A stretch of DNA of 44,709 nucleotides from Myxococcales bacterium (GTDB lineage: Bacteria; Myxococcota_A; Polyangia; Polyangiales; Polyangiaceae), in the NCBI GenBank assembly GCA_016191785.1, contig JACPVJ010000026.1:1-44709 (forward strand), in the 5' to 3' direction. The position numbers and the translations under genes were made by a program. The notes under the pieces are model-generated. The model ran no database searches. It had not been told where the DNA came from and worked only from the letters and a program-made list of their open reading frames with translations. Position 1 is the first letter of the stretch. Every line of letters starts with the position of its first letter. Below, one piece after another: positions 17,329-25,818 of the stretch.

Positions 17329-17765
17329 AACGTTGGGCCTTGGCACTGGTGGTGTTCGCCTTCGGCTGCAGCTCTGCCCCCGAGAGCGGCAGCGAGAACG
17401 TGCACTGGCTGGACTACGAAGAGTTCAAGACGAACGTCCAGCCGGTCCTGGCCGAGAGTTGCAGCAACCCGTCGTGCCACGCCCGGGAAGAGCGCGCGTT
17501 CTCGCTCTACGCGCCCATGGCCCGCCGCATGGACGAGTCGCGCACGCACATGAACGAGCCGCTGACCGAAGAAGAGCTCTTGCACAACTTCACCGTGAGC
17601 TGCGTGCTCTCGTCGGACTCGGACGTGCCCGCCGAGACCCTGCTCTTGCGGAAGCCCCTGGCCGACTACGCGAGCACCCACCACGGCGGCGGCGCCGTGT
17701 TCGAGGGCACGGTCGACGATCGCTATCGCAAGCTCGAGGACTGGATCGCTCGCGGGCAGCGGTGA
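17325..17765 (+). CDS. Small monohaem lipoprotein
   Basis: A 146-residue predicted lipoprotein (MKRWALALVVFAFGC). It carries one CX4CH motif, CSNPSCHAREE, within the context FKTNVQPVLAESCSNPSCH that closely echoes the N-terminal haem region of the preceding large cytochrome (FETDVAPILEATCLSSVCHG). The C-terminal LLLRKPLADYASTHHGGGAVFEG...YRKLEDWIARGQR likewise matches the LQKPLAVSAGGEHHVGGSQF...YRVIADWIAG segment there. So it looks like a free-standing copy of that domain, probably an electron-carrier partner or a duplicated subunit. The GTG start overlaps the previous stop (GTGA) with GAGGAG at the right spacing. Confidence 0.75.
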   Translation: MKRWALALVVFAFGCSSAPESGSENVHWLDYEEFKTNVQPVLAESCSNPSCHAREERAFSLYAPMARRMDESRTHMNEPLTEEELLHNFTVSCVLSSDSDVPAETLLLRKPLADYASTHHGGGAVFEGTVDDRYRKLEDWIARGQR

Positions 17766-17971
17766 TGGCGAAGGCGGTCGTGGCCCTCGTGCTCGCGCTC
17801 ACTGCGGGCTGCGCGCCGGTGCACGCGTGGCAGCGTGGCACGCTGGCGAGCCGCTGCATGTCGCCGGACGGGCGGCCCTCGGAGGCCCGCGCTCGCGCCC
17901 ACATGCTCGGCGCGCGTGAAGGGTCCACGGGTGCAAGCGGCGAGGTCGGTGGCGGATGCGGCTGCAAGTAG
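17765..17971 (+). CDS. DUF4266 small lipoprotein
   Basis: A 68-residue protein (MAKAVVALVLALTAGC lipobox). The mature 50-odd residues match the DUF4266 pattern: a Trp-Gln/Glu-Arg-Gly-x-Leu-Ala start (AWQRGTLASRCM), a middle segment with His, EGSTGASGEVGGGCGCK at the very end. DUF4266 genes are typically found directly before a DUF3570 gene, as here, in bacterial clusters with periplasmic redox genes. Function is unknown; the Gly-rich Cys-Gly-Cys tail could hold a metal or be a modification site. The ATG overlaps the preceding stop (TGATG) and the 3' end overlaps the DUF3570 start by 16 bases. Confidence 0.8.
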   Translation: MAKAVVALVLALTAGCAPVHAWQRGTLASRCMSPDGRPSEARARAHMLGAREGSTGASGEVGGGCGCK

Positions 17972-19047
17972 CGCTGGCGCTCTGCTTGTTCACCCTGAAC
18001 GCTCGCGCCGACAGCCGCGCGACGGCGTTCGTCTCGGCCTATTCCGACGACGACGACCTGACCGTGGTGTCCCCGGAGGTCCTTCTCCGGCAAGAGCTCA
18101 GCCCCGCCGTCGACGTCGAGGCCTCGTGGGAGGCGGACATCATCAGCGCGGCCAGCGTGGACGTGATGACGGCCGCGTCACCGCGTGGCTTCGAAGAGAC
18201 CCGCCACGGCTTGACCGCCGGCGTGATCTGGAAGCCCGAGCCCGAGATCAGCTTCGGCGTCAAGTACCTGCCGACCTGGGAGAACGACTACTCGTCCCAC
18301 GGCCTGGCGCTGCGCACGGGGTACGAGTGGCTCGAGCGGCGACTCGAGCAGCGGCTCGACCTGCGAGCCTCGTTCGATCGCGTGGGCCGCGCGGGCGAGC
18401 CCGAGTCCGAGTGGCGCGATCTGCAGGTGGTCGCCCTGGGGCCCAGCTTGTCTTACGTGCTCGATCGCTGGACGGTGGCGAGCGTGGCCTACGAGCTGCA
18501 GGCCCAGAGCGGCTTTCAAGCGTCGCCCTACCGGTTCGTGCCCATCGACTGGCCGAGCGCCACCACGGTGAGCGCCCCCGAGCGCCACCCCGAGTGGCGC
18601 GTGCGGCACGCGCTGGCGGCGGGCGTGCGGCACGCGCTGAGCCGCCGCTGGTTCGCCTCGGGGGGCTATCGCTTCTACCGCGACAGCTGGAAGGTGAGCA
18701 GTCACACCGCCGATGCCGGGCTGCAGTACGCCACGGCGCGCGAGCGTGCCATCGTGGGCGTGGACGTGCGCGGCTACTATCAGGGCGAGGCCAGCTTCTA
18801 CCAAGAGCGCTACGCGGCAGCGGCGGGCACCCTGCCCACCTATCGCAGCCGCGACAAGATGCTGAGCGAGAGCTGGTCCCTTCTGGCGGGCCTCCGCGGC
18901 GAGGTCGGGCTCGGGCCGGTGGCTTTTGCCGAAGACGTGCGCGTGATGGCACGCACCGAGATTTACGACCAACATTTTCTGACCTTCGAACCCCTCGACG
19001 GGCGACGGGCGTTCATCTTCCAGCTGGGCGCCACCGCGGAGTATTGA
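17956..19047 (+). CDS. DUF3570 outer-membrane beta-barrel protein
   Basis: A 363-residue protein with signal MRLQVALALCLFTLNARA. The mature sequence has many alternating beta strands and the DUF3570 style: SRATAFVSAYSDDDDLTVVSPEVLLRQ, VEASWEADIISAASVDVMTAASPRGFEETRHG, GVIWKPEPEISFGVKYLPTWENDYSSHGL, and a C-terminal barrel strand ending FIFQLGATAEY. DUF3570 proteins are predicted outer-membrane proteins of unknown role. With DUF4266 just before it and haem proteins on both sides, it may form the outer-membrane channel or anchor of an envelope redox complex; that is inference. The next gene follows after 3 bases. Confidence 0.85.
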   Translation: MRLQVALALCLFTLNARADSRATAFVSAYSDDDDLTVVSPEVLLRQELSPAVDVEASWEADIISAASVDVMTAASPRGFEETRHGLTAGVIWKPEPEISFGVKYLPTWENDYSSHGLALRTGYEWLERRLEQRLDLRASFDRVGRAGEPESEWRDLQVVALGPSLSYVLDRWTVASVAYELQAQSGFQASPYRFVPIDWPSATTVSAPERHPEWRVRHALAAGVRHALSRRWFASGGYRFYRDSWKVSSHTADAGLQYATARERAIVGVDVRGYYQGEASFYQERYAAAAGTLPTYRSRDKMLSESWSLLAGLRGEVGLGPVAFAEDVRVMARTEIYDQHFLTFEPLDGRRAFIFQLGATAEY

Positions 19048-19050
19048 GCC

Positions 19051-19587
19051 ATGAAGCGATTGATCGTCCTCTTCACGCTGGCGTTGTCGGTCGGGTGCTC
19101 GAACGACGACCCTGCCGAGAGCAAAGCCGACGCAGGCCCGAGCTGTACCTTCCCGCTGACCTGGGGGCAGCTGAACGCCCAGGGCGACTTCACGCCCTTC
19201 AAGAACGGCGACAGCGCAGAGATAACCCTGGGGTTCCAGGGCTTCCGGTACATCCAGTCGGTGCTGAAGCTGGACGAGGTGAAGGCCCAGAGCGCCACCC
19301 ACTCGGCCCGCATCGTGGTCGAGGGGCAGACGCCGTACTCGCTCAGCGACACGCCGGTGAAGGTCGCCGATCAAGGCGGCACGCTCTACTCGGAAGAGGT
19401 GCTGGTGTTCTTCAACGACCTGCCGATCGCCGAGATCGTTGGCAAGAGCGCCGAGATCACCCTGACCGCCAAGGCGGGGGGCTGCGTGGGCTCGACCAAG
19501 ACCACGGTCACGCTGCGTGACGACCTGGACTGCGTGCAGCAAGAGGACGGGGGCTTGGTCTGCGACAAGCCCGACGGGGGCACATGA
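19051..19587 (+). CDS. Unknown lipoprotein in cytochrome operon
   Basis: A 178-residue predicted lipoprotein (MKRLIVLFTLALSVGC). The mature part is beta-rich (GDFTPFKNGDSAEITLGFQGFRYIQSVLKL, LYSEEVLVFFNDLPIAEIVG, KSAEITLTAKAGGC), suggestive of a small sandwich domain, and includes four Cys near its ends. I recognise no family. It is placed between the barrel gene and the second large cytochrome with a 3-base gap and an ATGA overlap, so it is cotranslated. A binding or assembly role for the complex is possible. Confidence 0.75.
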   Translation: MKRLIVLFTLALSVGCSNDDPAESKADAGPSCTFPLTWGQLNAQGDFTPFKNGDSAEITLGFQGFRYIQSVLKLDEVKAQSATHSARIVVEGQTPYSLSDTPVKVADQGGTLYSEEVLVFFNDLPIAEIVGKSAEITLTAKAGGCVGSTKTTVTLRDDLDCVQQEDGGLVCDKPDGGT

Positions 19588-22037
19588 GGCTTCGCGCTCT
19601 CCTGGTGGCGATCGCGCTCGCGGGCTGCTCCGACGGCGAAGAGCGGGACCCCATCGAAGCGCGCGAGCTTCTTCCCTACCCGAACCCCTTCGGCCCCTCG
19701 GATCCGATGTGGGCGCCCCAGCCGCGTCGCGACCACCCGCTCGAGCTGGCGCTGTCGGCCGACGGCAGTCGGCTGTACGTCACGCTGCAAGGCGTGGAAG
19801 ACGAGCCGGGCAACGCGGTCGCCGTGGTGGACACCGAGAGCGAGCGGCTGATGGGCAAGATCCGGGTGGGCTCGGGGCCCACGGGCTTGGCCCTGCACCC
19901 CGGCGGGCGCTTCCTGGTGGTGACCAATCGCTTCTCGAGCAAGGCCTCGGTGATCGACACCGCGCGCGACGAAGTGGTGAAAGAGGTCGCCATCCCCTGG
20001 TACACCATCGACGTCGCGTTTTCGCCCGATGGCAAGCGCGCGTACTTCACCAACCGGTGGAAGGACAGCGTGCTGGTCTGGGATCTGGAGGTCGACTCCG
20101 GCTTCAAGGTCGTCGGCACCAACTACGACGGCGTTCGCCCCGAGGACCCAGTCGGGATCCCGGTGGGGGACAACCCGCGCGACCTGACGGTCTCACCCGA
20201 CGGCGCGCGGCTCTTCGTCACCAGCGTCACCAGTCTGAAGCTCAGCATCATCGACACGCAGAAGCTCGCAGAGGTGAAGCGCGTCCACCTGGCCTCGCCG
20301 CCGGGTGACGTGGTGGCGAACCAGAGCTTCCTCGCCATCACGCACACCGGTCGCGGCACCCAGCACCGGCCCGACGCGGGCTTCGACACCGACGGCGACG
20401 GCGAGCCGGGCGACGGCACCGCCAACGTGATGTTCCAGGATCTGCAGAACGAGATCTTGATCTTGGATCACGACGGGCAGCCGCTCTGGAACTACACCAC
20501 CGACACCCTCTGCTGCCGCGACTTCCGCGACGTCGACCCCGATCACCCGGAGAAGGGCGCCGCGCTCCCGGCGCCGGATCCGTGGCCCGCCTCGCGGCTC
20601 GACTTCTTGCCCCCCAAGGACACCTGGCTGGTCGCCTGCGCGCTGCCCGAGCAGATGAGCCTCTCGGGCGACACGCTCTTAGTGGCGTGCAGCGGCTCGA
20701 ACGAGGTGCAGTCGTTCCAGCTGTCGAGCCAAGGCAAGCTCAGCACCCAGCAGAAGGCCGACGGCCTGTTCCGCACCGGGATGAACCCCTACGGCATCGT
20801 CAGCCACCCCGACGGCAAGCGCGCCTTCGTGGCCGAGCGGCTGGGCGAGTACGTCACGGTGCTCGATCTCGAGGCCGGACCGGGCAAGGAACGGCGCATC
20901 TTGGTGGGCGACGTGCGCGACGGTGAGTTCCCGGCGACCGACGCGGAGATCGGCGAGGCCGTCAATTTCGTCACCTCGGTGTTCACCGTCGACGGCGATC
21001 AGACCTGCGTCCACTGTCACCGCGAGGGCGACAACATCGCCAAGCCGGTGGCGATGCCCCTTCAGACCGATCCGGTCTTCGGCACGCGCATGATCATGGC
21101 CTATCGTGGCGCCGCCGACACCCGGCCGTGGTTCTTCGAGACCGCGATGGATCAGTCGAACTTCTTCCCGGTGATCAACGAGTTCGCGCGCAAAGAGAAC
21201 TACTGCTGCGAGCAGCTCGACCCGCTGATCTGGAGCAAGTACCCGACCGTGACCGAGTGCCAGGCCGACAAGAGCAAGCCCGGCTGCAACCACGTGCTCG
21301 ACTGCCGCAAGGACCCGCCGCCCGAGTGCAAGACGCGAACGTACGGCAACGCGCACGCCTTCCGCAACGAGGCCTTCAAGGCGGGCGCCAAGCAGCTGAT
21401 CGGCCGCGACACCAGCTTCGGCGACGGGCTCTACTCGGAGTACACCGACGAGCACGGGCAGCCGGCGCGAGAGGGCATCACGCTGGACTTTGCCGGAGTG
21501 ACCCGCTCGCTGGGGCTGTTCTTGCTGCAGCGCCCGCGCCTGTTGCCCAACCCCAATCAGGCGCTGGACTTACCGGCGGCGCGGCGCGGCAAGGACGTCT
21601 TCATGTCACCGGCAACGGGCTGCAACTCGTGCCACCCGCTGCCGCTGACCACCGTGACCGCCGAGTTCAACCCGTCGGGGGTGCCGCTGCGCTTTCCGCC
21701 GATGGTGACGCCCACCACCAACCCCGAGACCGGCAAGGCCGCCGACACCATCACGCCCGGCTTCATCGGGACCTTCCCGACGGCGGTTCAGACCGACGCC
21801 GGCATCCACTTCGGCGTGCCACAGCTGCGCGGCGCGTGGGATCGCGCTCGCGCCTTCTACCACGATGGTCGCGCCAAGAGCCTGCGCGAGGCCCTGGCGA
21901 CGCCCGGCCACCCCGCGCTCGCCAAGGGCGAGGTGGGTCACAACGAGACCCGCGGCATGCCCGACACCCACGGCGCCACCAGTCACCTGACCGAGCAAGA
22001 GCTGGCGGACTTGGTCGCGTTCCTCGAGAGCTTGTAG
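19584..22037 (+). CDS. YVTN-propeller / MauG-like dihaem cytochrome lipoprotein
   Basis: An 817-residue predicted lipoprotein (MRLRALLVAIALAGC). Residues about 45-440 are a YVTN-type beta-propeller: DGSRLYVTLQGV, NAVAVVDTESERLMGKIRVG, GPTGLALHPGGRFLVVTNRF, DGKRAYFTNRWKDSVLVWDLE, DGKRAFVAERLGEYVTVLDLE. Residues about 460-817 are MauG/cytochrome c peroxidase-like, with CXXCH at C475-H479 (CVHCH) and C680-H684 (CNSCH), a PQLRGAWDRARAFYHDGRAKSLREAL helix and a GHNETRGM-like loop. MauG-type dihaem proteins handle peroxide or carry out radical chemistry; the actual reaction here is unknown. It is the last gene of the operon, overlapping the previous by ATGA. Confidence 0.82.
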   Translation: MRLRALLVAIALAGCSDGEERDPIEARELLPYPNPFGPSDPMWAPQPRRDHPLELALSADGSRLYVTLQGVEDEPGNAVAVVDTESERLMGKIRVGSGPTGLALHPGGRFLVVTNRFSSKASVIDTARDEVVKEVAIPWYTIDVAFSPDGKRAYFTNRWKDSVLVWDLEVDSGFKVVGTNYDGVRPEDPVGIPVGDNPRDLTVSPDGARLFVTSVTSLKLSIIDTQKLAEVKRVHLASPPGDVVANQSFLAITHTGRGTQHRPDAGFDTDGDGEPGDGTANVMFQDLQNEILILDHDGQPLWNYTTDTLCCRDFRDVDPDHPEKGAALPAPDPWPASRLDFLPPKDTWLVACALPEQMSLSGDTLLVACSGSNEVQSFQLSSQGKLSTQQKADGLFRTGMNPYGIVSHPDGKRAFVAERLGEYVTVLDLEAGPGKERRILVGDVRDGEFPATDAEIGEAVNFVTSVFTVDGDQTCVHCHREGDNIAKPVAMPLQTDPVFGTRMIMAYRGAADTRPWFFETAMDQSNFFPVINEFARKENYCCEQLDPLIWSKYPTVTECQADKSKPGCNHVLDCRKDPPPECKTRTYGNAHAFRNEAFKAGAKQLIGRDTSFGDGLYSEYTDEHGQPAREGITLDFAGVTRSLGLFLLQRPRLLPNPNQALDLPAARRGKDVFMSPATGCNSCHPLPLTTVTAEFNPSGVPLRFPPMVTPTTNPETGKAADTITPGFIGTFPTAVQTDAGIHFGVPQLRGAWDRARAFYHDGRAKSLREALATPGHPALAKGEVGHNETRGMPDTHGATSHLTEQELADLVAFLESL

Positions 22038-22050
22038 CGAGTCAGGCCCC

Positions 22051-22076
22051 GGCACGGCCGAAAGTGTCGCCGTGTC
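22051..22076. terminator. Possible bidirectional hairpin between convergent genes
   Basis: GGCACGGC (22051-22058) can pair with GCCGTGTC (22069-22076), with one G-T wobble and a 10-base loop. It lies where the cytochrome operon meets the convergent lipoprotein gene and partly overlaps that gene's stop codon. No T-tract follows on either side, so an intrinsic terminator is doubtful. Confidence 0.3.
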
Positions 22077-24438
22077 ACGGACCCAGCGTACGAGGGACGC
22101 GCAGGAGCCCTCGGTCGTCGGCGAAGTAGACGTGAGATCCGTCGCTGGCGATGGCGGTCACCCATCCGGAAGAGGTCGCGAGCACGTGCGGCGCGGCCCC
22201 CGGCGACTCGACGGCGACCACCGAATAGCTCGCCGTGGTGTTCGGCAGCGGGCCAGGCGCCACGTAGATCACGGCGTCGCCCGTGGTAGCGAGCGGGTAG
22301 AACGTGTCGAAGCCTCCGGTCTGCGCTGGCCCGATCTCGGTGGGCGCGGCGACCCCGTTCGGGTCGAAGGCGAAGACCTTCTTGCTGGACAGGCCGTAGA
22401 GGTGCGAGGTCCCGAGCGAGAGTCGCTGCACGCCGGGCGCCGCGGCACCGGGGTCGAGCGAGATGCCCGCGTTCGTACCCGAACAGTTGATGCCGGACTG
22501 CTGCTTGCCATCGAGTCGCACCACGCCGCTGCCCAGGGCGGCGAAGACCCGCTCCGTGGCGTCCAGCACACCGTCGCCCCAGTCGGGCGTACACACCAGG
22601 AGCTCGCTCTGCCAGGTCCCGCGCGTCCAGCGTCGCACGGCGACGGGGGGAACACCGGTCTGCGCGACGAAGACATGGGTGGGCGTGGTTCCGACCAAGC
22701 GCAAGCTGTCGGGGGTCGCGCCCGAGCCGACGACCCCTTGGGGAGCGCCGGTCGGGGGCAGGGTGACGAACGCGAGTGAGAAGTAGTCGTGGAAGAACGC
22801 TCCCAGATCGTCCGCAATGACGCGGTCGCGCGCGCTGACTTGTCCTGCGCTCGCGACGCTGGTCAAGCTGGTCATCGGGCTGCCCTTCGGGATCCACCAC
22901 ACAGTCGAGGTGGTTGGCGTGGCGCCCCGCTGCAGCCAGGTCACGCCGTTGCCGGTGCTGATGGAGACGACGGTTCCCTTGTAGACCGGCTCGACGTTGC
23001 AGCCACCGAGCGGGTCGCAGCCGGCGGAACCACAACCCGTGGGGCAAGGAGCCGAGGCCTCTTCGTCGATCACGTCGGGAACGCCGGTGTCGACCGGCGT
23101 GGAGTCGATGCTCGCGTCCGGCTGTGGGCCGCCCGAGATCGCGGTCTCGGTCGTCGGCACCGCGACCACCACGCCACTGGTCGCTGCCGGCAGGTTGGCC
23201 CAGGTCCAGAGGGCCTGGATCGCGGTGCGCTTGCCCGGGGGGCCGACCACCGCGAGCGTGTAGGTCTCTCCCAGGCGGCCGCACCGCGTGTCGTCGTTGC
23301 ACGGGGTATCCCGCAACTGGAAGACGGAGAAGCTCTGGTCGTCGAGGGACGACGCGGCGTGAGCCTTGGGCGTGGTCAGGTGGCTGGCGCGCGGGTTGGG
23401 ATGGAAGTCGGATGTGACGGACCTGAAGCCCGAGAGCGCCTGCCACTGCCCGAACGGAGGGGCAGGGCTCGAGCCGAGCTTGGCCAGGCTCCCGTCGGAC
23501 TCCACGTGCCAGCGGAAGATCCCGGTCCCCGACGTGGCGCCTTTCACGTCACCCGTGACGATCAAGAGCGAGCCGTCGGTCAGTCGGCGCACCGTCTCGA
23601 CCCCGGACTGGTCGTAGGCATCGAGCACGATGCTCGCGCTGTTCGCGAAGCTCGGGCCCGCGCCCGTGTCGCTCCGGTGGTAGGTCCACGTGCCGCTGAC
23701 GTTCCCGACCAAGTTGCTCCACGAGACCCACGCCACGACGCCCGGCTCGATCTCCTCGACCCAGGCATAGAAGCTCCCGGTGGCAGGGAAGGTCGCGACC
23801 TTCTGCAGCGCCTTCCCCGAGTAGGAGTAGATGCCGATCTCTTGGCCGCTCGCGGCGGTGAAGTGGGACGGATCCAGCGCTCGGCCCAGCATCGGGCGAA
23901 CCGGGCTGTTCGAGGTGTTGCACGCGCCGATGGGGGTGTCGCTGGTGGACTCGAGGGTCCCTTGTTCGGGGTCGGCGATCCACGCGGTGGCGGTCGGACC
24001 GACCTGGCAGGTGACGAACACGGCCCCCGAGCGATACTCGGCGCCGCGCGGCGGACCCTGGAACACGCTGAAGGCGGGCCGATCGGTCGGGAGGGGAGTG
24101 ACCGCTCCCGACGGGCTGACCATCGCCACCGCCGACGTCTTTCTCAGAGTGGGCGCGGTGTTCACCGGAACGTCGTCCTTCGTCCAGAGCACGACGACAG
24201 CTCCCCCGTCACGTCGCTCGTAGGCTCGGGCGCGGAGCTGGGTGAGATCCGGTAGCGACTGCAGCGATGTGAGCACGACCGCACCCGGCGAGAGAGAGGC
24301 GTCGATGGCGGCGACCAGCTGCTTTTCGTACAGCGACCCGCAGCCCTCGGGGTTCTCGCAGATCGGCCCCTCATCGCCGCTCGAGCACGCCGCCCACCCC
24401 ACGCCGAGAACCGCGATCAGCCAAGCCAGACGCCTCAC
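22075..24438 (-). CDS. Large propeller-like lipoprotein
   Basis: A 787-residue predicted lipoprotein with GTG start (MRRLAWLIAVLGVGWAAC) and GGAG at a suitable distance. The body is rich in short beta-strand/turn repeats (GAVVVLWTKDDVPV, SFYAWVEEIEPGVVAWVSW, GSHVYFADDRGLLRV). It contains a linker with DASIDSTPVDTGVPDVIDEEASAPCPTGCGSAGCDPLGGC around residues 445-485, which separates two propeller-like halves. The second half has repeated HVFVAQ, LYGLSSKKVFAFDPNG and VIYVAP strands. No family is recognised. The start overlaps the stop of the upstream gene (GTGA), so it is coupled to the outer-membrane-type protein encoded there. Confidence 0.7.
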   Translation of the reverse strand: MRRLAWLIAVLGVGWAACSSGDEGPICENPEGCGSLYEKQLVAAIDASLSPGAVVLTSLQSLPDLTQLRARAYERRDGGAVVVLWTKDDVPVNTAPTLRKTSAVAMVSPSGAVTPLPTDRPAFSVFQGPPRGAEYRSGAVFVTCQVGPTATAWIADPEQGTLESTSDTPIGACNTSNSPVRPMLGRALDPSHFTAASGQEIGIYSYSGKALQKVATFPATGSFYAWVEEIEPGVVAWVSWSNLVGNVSGTWTYHRSDTGAGPSFANSASIVLDAYDQSGVETVRRLTDGSLLIVTGDVKGATSGTGIFRWHVESDGSLAKLGSSPAPPFGQWQALSGFRSVTSDFHPNPRASHLTTPKAHAASSLDDQSFSVFQLRDTPCNDDTRCGRLGETYTLAVVGPPGKRTAIQALWTWANLPAATSGVVVAVPTTETAISGGPQPDASIDSTPVDTGVPDVIDEEASAPCPTGCGSAGCDPLGGCNVEPVYKGTVVSISTGNGVTWLQRGATPTTSTVWWIPKGSPMTSLTSVASAGQVSARDRVIADDLGAFFHDYFSLAFVTLPPTGAPQGVVGSGATPDSLRLVGTTPTHVFVAQTGVPPVAVRRWTRGTWQSELLVCTPDWGDGVLDATERVFAALGSGVVRLDGKQQSGINCSGTNAGISLDPGAAAPGVQRLSLGTSHLYGLSSKKVFAFDPNGVAAPTEIGPAQTGGFDTFYPLATTGDAVIYVAPGPLPNTTASYSVVAVESPGAAPHVLATSSGWVTAIASDGSHVYFADDRGLLRVPRTLGP

Positions 24439-25700
24439 TTCGCGCTCCTTTCACGCGCCACGAGCGGCACGATGGGTCGAGCCAGCTCCTCGGGTCCAAC
24501 GGTGAGCTGGAACCCGTACACGCTGGCGTTCGGAATGGAGTAGAAGGTGACCGAGTCGGGGACGTTGTAGCTGTAGGAGCCCGTCAGCGCCCAGCCCCCG
24601 GACTTCGCGCTGCCCTTCACCCCGTAGCCAGCGAAGGCCTCGCCGCTGCCGACGAAGGCGTCGCCGCGTCGGAAGCCGACGGCGCGTCCGCCGACGCGGA
24701 AGATGTCGCCCCGGTACGCGTAGCCGAGCTCCGCGAGGCGAAACAACGGATCGGGGGAGACCTGCGTGACGGCGCGAACCCTGAGGCCGATGGAGGCCAG
24801 GTCGTCGATCACGAACGGCACCTCGTAGAGCGGTGCCGACAGCTTGCGCGGCGGAGCCGGCAGCCCCTGTTCGACCCGCGCGCGCGTCGCCTCGAGCTGG
24901 TCGCCGTAGTAGTCGATCTCCTCGGAGATGCGGTTCAACCCCAAGCCGGGCACTCCCACATCCCGGAGCCCCGCTCGTTCCACCAGCGCCACGGGCTGAA
25001 CCTGCGCGAGCACCGCGGCGATCAGCTCCCCGGAGCCCACCTGGGTCTGATCGAGCACCGCACCCAGGCTGAAGCCCTCCGCGTGCTGGATGGAGGTGAC
25101 GAACCCGCCGAAGCGGAGCTTCTCCTTCTTCGCCCCGGCGCCTTCGGGGATCGCGTCCCCCGGCGCCCCGGGGCGATAGGGCACCGCGACCTCGCCGCCG
25201 TCCGTGAACTGCCCGTCGCCGGTCATTCCGGCGGTGAACCCGCCGCGAACGCCCACCGCGACACTGAGCCCGTGATACGCAGCCCCGGTCAAGAGCAGCC
25301 CGTCGAAGATCACCGCGTCGCTGTTCGACCCCGCGGCTGCGATCCCGACGTCCATCTGGAAGGCCGAGAAGAACGCCGTGCCCGTTCGCGGGTGGCCTTC
25401 TCCCCACCAGTAGCCGCCACCCAGGCGCTCGAGCGGTGCCTTCACGACGCGGCCGTCGTAGAGCTGAAAGCGGGTGTTTGGCATCCAGCGCAGGGTCGCT
25501 TCGTAGAAGAACTCGCTCTGGTCACGATCCATCTGACCCTGCAGCCGGTAGTGCTGCATGCGAACGACGTCGATGGACTGGCGCGCGAGCGTGGTGAAGT
25601 CCGCTCCGGTGTAGGTCTCGGCGCCGGCGGGCGCAGGCAGCGAAAGGGCAATGATCGTGCAAGTAGCAGCCAGCCCCCGCTGCGCGAGACTTCGACTCAT
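24435..25700 (-). CDS. Predicted outer-membrane/periplasmic protein
   Basis: A 421-residue protein with a classical signal peptide (LAATCTIIALSLPAPAGA, likely cut before ETYTG). The mature part has many beta strands with a Gly/aromatic pattern (GTAFFSAFQMDVGIAAAG, AAYHGLSVAVGVRGGFTAGM, GWALTGSYSYNVPDSVTFYSIPNASVYGFQLTVG), suggesting a barrel or large beta-sheet protein, and one charged helical segment around EEIDYYGDQLEATRARVEQGL. I cannot place it in a family. It lies 5' of the lipoprotein gene with a 4-base overlap, a barrel plus lipoprotein pairing that recurs in this window. The 118-base gap to the next gene (25701-25818) shows no obvious promoter. Confidence 0.68.
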   Translation of the reverse strand: MSRSLAQRGLAATCTIIALSLPAPAGAETYTGADFTTLARQSIDVVRMQHYRLQGQMDRDQSEFFYEATLRWMPNTRFQLYDGRVVKAPLERLGGGYWWGEGHPRTGTAFFSAFQMDVGIAAAGSNSDAVIFDGLLLTGAAYHGLSVAVGVRGGFTAGMTGDGQFTDGGEVAVPYRPGAPGDAIPEGAGAKKEKLRFGGFVTSIQHAEGFSLGAVLDQTQVGSGELIAAVLAQVQPVALVERAGLRDVGVPGLGLNRISEEIDYYGDQLEATRARVEQGLPAPPRKLSAPLYEVPFVIDDLASIGLRVRAVTQVSPDPLFRLAELGYAYRGDIFRVGGRAVGFRRGDAFVGSGEAFAGYGVKGSAKSGGWALTGSYSYNVPDSVTFYSIPNASVYGFQLTVGPEELARPIVPLVARERSAK

Positions 25701-25818
25701 GGATGACCGGCGAGCTTAGCCAAACGGGCGGGGGAACTTCAACTGCAACGTCTACGGACAGGTTGCACCGCCGGCTCCGCGGCGCGGCCCCCGGAGGATC
25801 AGCGACCGCGCGGTCGCG

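Noticed and set aside
14464..22037. Operon as an anammox-type hydrazine synthase
   Set aside because: No beta or gamma subunit genes and no hydrazine dehydrogenase; only one resembling chain is present.
22051..22076. Hairpin as a firm intrinsic terminator
   Set aside because: No T-tract on either strand and overlap with a stop codon; kept only as a low-confidence feature.
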